Shown here piece after piece: positions 52,580 through 64,000 of a stretch of DNA of 64,000 bases. Numbering within the stretch: position 1 is the first letter of the stretch; every line of letters starts with the position of its first letter. Both the position numbers and the translations under genes were made by a program. This DNA is from Tretioscincus oriximinensis (Eukaryota; Chordata; Lepidosauria; Squamata; Gymnophthalmidae). The DNA is taken from NCBI GenBank assembly GCA_022410635.1, contig JAJVDF010000282.1:1342529-1406528 (forward strand), read 5' to 3'. The notes under the pieces were generated by a model that searched no databases, was not told the origin of the DNA, and saw only the letters and a list, made by a program, of their open reading frames with translations.

Positions 52580-53874
52580 TTCAGTATTGTACACTTTATT
52601 AGCAAATATTATAATTATTTCATTTTAATAAAAATAAAAAATTCTTTGGGAAAAACAGTGCAACACATACAATGTCATATCAATAAATATCACAAAAACT
52701 GAAGAATTACCAAAGCAGCTTCTCTCACTATTATTTTCTTTGCTCTTTATAGATCATTACATTCTTTTCTGTTCATAGGAATTATTTTTAATGGGAATAT
52801 ATGTGGAACTATAGCTTTAAATGGAAAATTAATTTTCTTCCTTGTCAGTGAACAGCCCGAAGATCTATCTGGGGATTGGGGAATGGAACCAACTACTGAG
52901 AAGAAACTTAATAGGATGCACAGTAACAGAAGAATAACCTTTCTAGCCACATTTTTCAACAAAGGCTAAAGGTGGGAAGACGCTGTCTTTCTAAGAATAG
53001 ATTACCTGCAATTATAATGCACTGTAATTTCGTTCTTAATGCTTTCGGAATTACTATGTGAAAGTAACGGGCATATGACTAGAACTAGACACAATAACAT
53101 TCAAAAATGACAGAATATTAAATCCGACAATGAAAGTGAGTGTTTCTTCATCAGGCTACGATATCTGGACCGGAACTTCCCATTGAGCCTATTGGCTTTG
53201 TGTTGGGTCCCAGAAGAAGAAGAAGAACTGTGTGTTTATACCCAACCCTTCTTAGCTAAAGTGGCTTACAAGCTATTTTTCACCCGAAGGCTTACATCAA
53301 CCTTCCCTCGCCACATTGTGATGGTAGTAATTAATCTACTTACAATTACTTGGTTTTGAACAGCTAGGTTGGTTGATGCTAGGTCTAGTGGAAGATGCTT
53401 ACCCCTCTCTATGGCAGACACATAAGGCCTCAAACTCTGGCCACTCTGTTGAAAGACTGTTGCTCTTAAAAACTGAGGTACAAAAACCAAATCTTCTTCT
53501 TAAGAGGCACGGTGTTTTTTGTATCTCGCTTTTCTCAACCCAAAGGGACTCAAATACACCTTGTGCAGTAGGCTCCAAAGAAAAGTAACTACTCCAAAGC
53601 CAACCAATTATTTTCATGTAGGGGTGTGAAATCAAACTGGAGACTACCAGATAAGAGTCTCACGTGGTAACCACAAGACCAGTTTGGCTCTAAGCCAGAC
53701 TTGCGCTTAAACACTTTCACAAGAGGTAGTGTTCAGTCTTAAATAACTATTTTAGGACCATTCCCATCATAAATCATCCACTCTCCCATTCATTGGCAAC
53801 TATTTTTTACAATCTATAGTCTTTTCTGTAGGATTTAAATGTTTACTAAAGGCCGAAACCCATTTCCTGAAACA
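52580..53874 (-). other. MAP3K20: Possible MAP3K20 3' UTR
   Basis: Minus-strand sequence after the MAP3K20 stop. An AATAAA signal lies at 52595-52600 (plus TTTATT). A SINE-like repeat occupies about 53210-53700 within it. The end of the transcript is a guess. Confidence 0.35.
53210..53700 (+). repeat. SINE-like interspersed repeats, two adjacent copies
   Basis: GAAGAAGAAGAAGAACTGTG with AAGTGGCTTACAAGC, then a second start at about 53510 (GTTTTTTGTATCTCGCTTTT) and an end at GTGGTAACCACAAGACCAG. Same family as 7955-8250. Confidence 0.75.
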
Positions 53875-60653
<6,779 letters not shown>

Positions 60654-60659
60654 CTAGTA

Positions 60660-61710
60660 TTTAAAAGAAAAATTATAACATTAGAAACAATTGCCTTCTC
60701 ACTCTGCAGATTTTTTCAATGTATTTAGAAATGCACTAATCCAAAATTAAAGACAATTAAGCATAATTTTCATTTTATGGCTCACCATTTCATGGAGCAG
60801 ATAGTCCCTTATAACTCCAAAAAGCAATACAATATGGAAGATACAAAGGTTTTTCCCCCTAATATTCAATTTTAACATCAAACGAGGTCAATATCCTCAC
60901 ATGTGCTATGTGGCACATTTTAAGGGATAGCAGATTCATGGGCCACTCACATGTACCTGTTTTCTTAACCTGCAGCATCAGAGAGCTCCAGGTGAGGAGG
61001 CAGCATCAACATGATGGCTGAGCTCTGCAGCAGCATCACTATTCCCCACTTTCTGAAGTAAAGGGGCAACAGACCTTTTCTGCACTATCAGCATGGATCA
61101 CCCACCATTCTGTGCGGTGGAGCTGCCTCTAGAGCACTTCCATTTAGCTACAAAGGTCCTTTCTGAACTAGACTAGACCTTATTGTGTTCCAGAAAGCGG
61201 TCTAAAAGGCCAATTAGTCATTCATGCTACTATAAGATAACATACTGTGGCTCTATCTTCAAATTTCCACATTAAAAATAAGGATATGAGACCCCCTTGC
61301 AAAAGAATTGTTAAGCAATCTTCAGATTTCTGTACATGCCTGCTCTTTACATATATTCAGTTTCATTGGCTTAGTGCCACCAAAATAAATACAGCAGCTG
61401 GACTTAAATTTGGAAGCCTTTCAAATTTTCTGTTGGGTTAGAAAACAGAGCAGGTTGCAAGGAACAAGCAAACCTCAAGAGAATCTGACTGAAAACTGTA
61501 CTTTTTAGCGAGATCAGCTGGTTTGGTGTAATGATTAAACTGTGGGACTTTTATTTGGTAGTCTCCCAGTTTGATTCCACACGACTCCATGAAGCCAACT
61601 GAGTGATCTTTGGCTAGTCATGGTTCTTTAGAACTCTCTTAACCTCACCTATTTTCATAGGGTGTTAGTTTTGGAGAAAGCAACAATGTAAGCCTCCCTT
61701 TGGTGAAAAA
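60660..61710. other. MAP3K20 intron stretch, nothing recognised
   Basis: No further MAP3K20 exon seen. Unassigned AT-rich sequence. Confidence 0.4.
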
Positions 61711-61718
61711 GACGTTAT

Positions 61719-61764
<46 letters not shown>
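61719..61764. repeat. (ATC)n microsatellite
   Basis: About 15 ATC units. Confidence 0.97.
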
Positions 61765-61861
61765 GTAGTTCCTTTGAAGCATGAAGTGTGAGACTCTGGT
61801 TATGAATTATTATTGGTGCCCTAGCCCATGTCCAAAGCTGTATGTGATAAAACATAACTTT

Positions 61862-62222
61862 GGCCCTATCCACAGGGAGCCTTATCCTGGGTCATACCTC
61901 GGAATAGGAGTCTGCCATCCACACCCTAGTGTGGACTATGGTAAGCTCCATAAGAACATAAGAAGAGCCATACTGGATCAGGCCACAGCCCATCAAGTCC
62001 AGCATTCTGTCCCACATAGAGGCCCACCAGATGCACCTGGGCAGTCTGAACAGAGGAAGCAAAATATGCTCCTGTTTATGACTCAGGAGTCCTGCCTGTT
62101 GCTCCATCCCGGAAGCAACATCCAGACATCCATCCATCCAAATGGGGCCTGCCATAGTCTACTGTGGAATATGGATGGCCAAGCTCTAAACCGAATGTTT
62201 ATCTAGGATAAGGCTACGTGTG
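61862..62222. mobile_element. Palindromic MITE, GCCTTATCCTGG family, copy 2, split by CR1
   Basis: Left arm GGGAGCCTTATCCTGGGTCA and CTCGGAATAGGAGTCTGCC. Right arm GGGGCCTGCCATAGTC and ATCTAGGATAAGGCTACGTG. An antisense CR1 tail (about 61950-62137) sits at the centre. Confidence 0.85.
61950..62137 (-). mobile_element. CR1 LINE 3' fragment, antisense, inside the MITE
   Basis: CATAAGAACATAAGAAGAGC, then TAGAGGCCCACCAGATGCAC and the ACATCCAGACATCCATCC end. Confidence 0.9.
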
Positions 62223-62344
62223 ACCAGGGCTTTTAACAAACATGGAAATAACAAACAAAGCTGAAGTTAAAATATATCTTCTATATACTATTAATCCATT
62301 TTTGGATTGACCTATGCTTCAGTTAAGACTATGTCAATTTATTT

Positions 62345-62412
62345 TTGGATTGATAATAATAACAATAATAATAATGATAATAACGATAATGATGACGATG
62401 ACGATGATTTAT
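62345..62412. repeat. Degenerate AATAAT / GATGAC microsatellite
   Basis: AATAATAACAATAATAATAA drifting into GATGACGATGACGATGA. Confidence 0.85.
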
Positions 62413-62661
62413 ATAGCGCTAACAATGTGAATTAGAAAATGACAAAAGAAAAGAGTTTATTGTTTGGTTCATCTGAAAGTAGGCTGAAAGCAGATTAAAA
62501 TTTAGGAATGAATGCAGTCCCTTAAGGAGGCATTTAAATAAATTCTTTTAAAGTGCCTCATTAGGTAAATTCTCCGCCATAATGTTAAGTAAATTCCCAA
62601 CATTCATTTTAGACTATTTTTATATTCATCACCTCAATTTTACTTTCTGTGGTTTTTTTTC

Positions 62662-62731
62662 CTGAATTAAAACCATTTTTTCTGGACTAAATCCCTAGAG
62701 ATTTAGTCCAGAAAAAATGGTTTTAATTCAG
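62662..62731. repeat. Perfect 32-bp inverted repeat
   Basis: 62662-62693 is the exact reverse complement of 62700-62731, with spacer CCTAGA. A third partial copy (GGATTTAGTCCAG) follows at about 62741. Confidence 0.95.
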
Positions 62732-62759
62732 AAACCCTAAGGATTTAGTCCAGTGAAGA

Positions 62760-63710
62760 AATGGAAAACAAAATGGCAGGATGGGCTGTCAGTTCAAAAG
62801 GTGCATTGAAAACAATCTAAAATGAAGGTATAACCACAGCCTCAATGTAATCCTACGGCAAGAACCATTTTTATATTAAATTTCTGTACATTTTTATCCA
62901 TAATACTTTTTTGTGTTCTTGGCACTGAAATAAATCAAAATAATCCAAATCTTATAAAACACATTATTTCAAAATAATTATGAGTATCTTACTATAAAAC
63001 TTTTTTTCAAAGGAAATGAACCAGTATTCCCATCTGTGTATTAGGAACTTATGTTGACACGTGCCACTTAAAGTCCAGATAATTAGACAGCCTAGCTGGA
63101 AGGTATTTCATGGTTCCCTTGAGACATGCTAGTATGTCTAATACTCACACATACAAAAAAGGAGCTTTTTGCTCTCAGCATTGAACCATGACTTCTAACT
63201 GGGTCAATCTGAGGACAAATATTTTATCTGGCATAATTTTATACAGGATGAAATCTAAACCCTGCTGTTATCTTAATAAATAACGTGATTAAATGTATTT
63301 AATACCAAATAATTCCTGTATATCTTCATTTTAAACCTGCCCTTGTGATTTTACGTTATGAGGTCCTGATATCTTCTAAACCAGTAGATCTGATTTTTTT
63401 CCCTGTGTCTCTTCTTCAGCTTAGCCATGTATTGCAATTCATAGAAATTAATATTATACATATACGAGCCACAATTGGGTCCAAAGAAGCTAGCACCCTA
63501 TGCCAGCAAATATATCTTTCTAAAAAATAAAATTAAAATAACACAATTGCGGCTTGAAGTATCTTTCCCCTTTTCCCCAATGGTGATAAAATGTTTCAAT
63601 TATTAGGATGTCTTTGAAGCAGGATGATATACTGGTACATGTATTGTGGTGATCTGATAACTGGAGAGGATTTGAGAAGTGGAAAGGGATAATTAATGTA
63701 TTGTTGTGTA
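62760..63710. other. MAP3K20 intron stretch, nothing recognised
   Basis: AT-rich, with no exon or repeat recognised. Confidence 0.4.
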
Positions 63711-63714
63711 ACAG

Positions 63715-64000
63715 GATAAGAACATAAGAACATAAGAACATAAGAAGAGCCATACTGGATCAGGCCACAGCCCATCGAGTCCAGCATTCTGTGTCACACA
63801 AAGGCCCACCAGATGCACCTGGGCAGTCCGAACAGAGGTAAGCAAAATATGCTGCTCCTGTTCGTGACTCCCTGCAAATGGTATTTCAAAAGTCCTGCCT
63901 GTTGCTCCATCCCGGAGGCTACATCCAGACAACTATCTTAGTATCCATTTATACCCTTAGTGTCCATAAACCTGTCTAGTCCTGTGTTGAAACTATCCAA
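63715..64000 (-). mobile_element. CR1 LINE 3' end, antisense, runs off the window
   Basis: Begins with three ACATAAGA octamers (complement of the CR1 terminal repeat), then GAGCCATACTGGATCAGGCC and GGCCCACCAGATGCACCTGG, through TGTCTAGTCCTGTGTTGAAA at the edge. Confidence 0.93.

Overview
This is a vertebrate nuclear genome window, most likely from a squamate reptile (a gecko- or lizard-like genome). It has long introns with GT-AG exons, and dense CR1 LINEs ending in TTCTTATG-type octamers. It also has Penelope-like elements (PLEs) with a GIY-YIG endonuclease, L1-type LINE remnants, many hAT and Tc1/mariner MITEs, and triplet microsatellites. The squamate call is inferred from this repeat spectrum, not from a diagnostic gene.

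Three protein-coding genes can be read exon by exon. (1) 281-19387, plus strand: the last six coding exons (about 347 residues and the stop) of an outer-arm axonemal dynein heavy chain of the DNAH9/11/17 class. The gene enters from the left edge. (2) 21889-41121, minus strand: a complete CDCA7 gene, ten coding exons, about 410 residues, ending in the 4CXXC/R1-type zinc-finger domain. Its first exon lies in a GC-rich promoter carrying several E2F-type motifs. (3) 53875-60653, minus strand: the last four coding exons of MAP3K20 (ZAK alpha). They cover part of the beta-rich domain after SAM and the long low-complexity tail; the kinase, leucine zipper and SAM exons lie beyond the right edge. Every splice junction I checked within each gene is phase-compatible.

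The order dynein(+) / CDCA7(-) / MAP3K20(-) is the most interesting feature. From established knowledge, the human 2q31 block reads RAPGEF4-MAP3K20-CDCA7-SP3 with no dynein, and its 2R paralogon on 7p15 reads RAPGEF5-CDCA7L-DNAH11-SP4. A dynein heavy chain at the CDCA7 locus, tail-to-tail as DNAH11 and CDCA7L are, looks like a retained DNAH11 ohnolog that mammals lost.

Region by region: 1-7.7 kb, dynein exons separated by an antisense CR1 that carries a MITE and two PLEs. 7.7-19.4 kb, dynein exons with an L1 antisense block (14-17 kb), hAT MITEs and a perfect 62-bp fold-back. 20.6-32 kb, CDCA7 3' UTR and exons 2-10. 32-41 kb, CDCA7 intron 1, full of repeats. 41-41.5 kb, promoter. 42-52.5 kb, intergenic repeats, including a near-perfect 142-bp-arm PLE palindrome. 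52.5-64 kb, MAP3K20 3' end and introns, running into a CR1 at the right edge. No tRNA, rRNA or CRISPR was seen.
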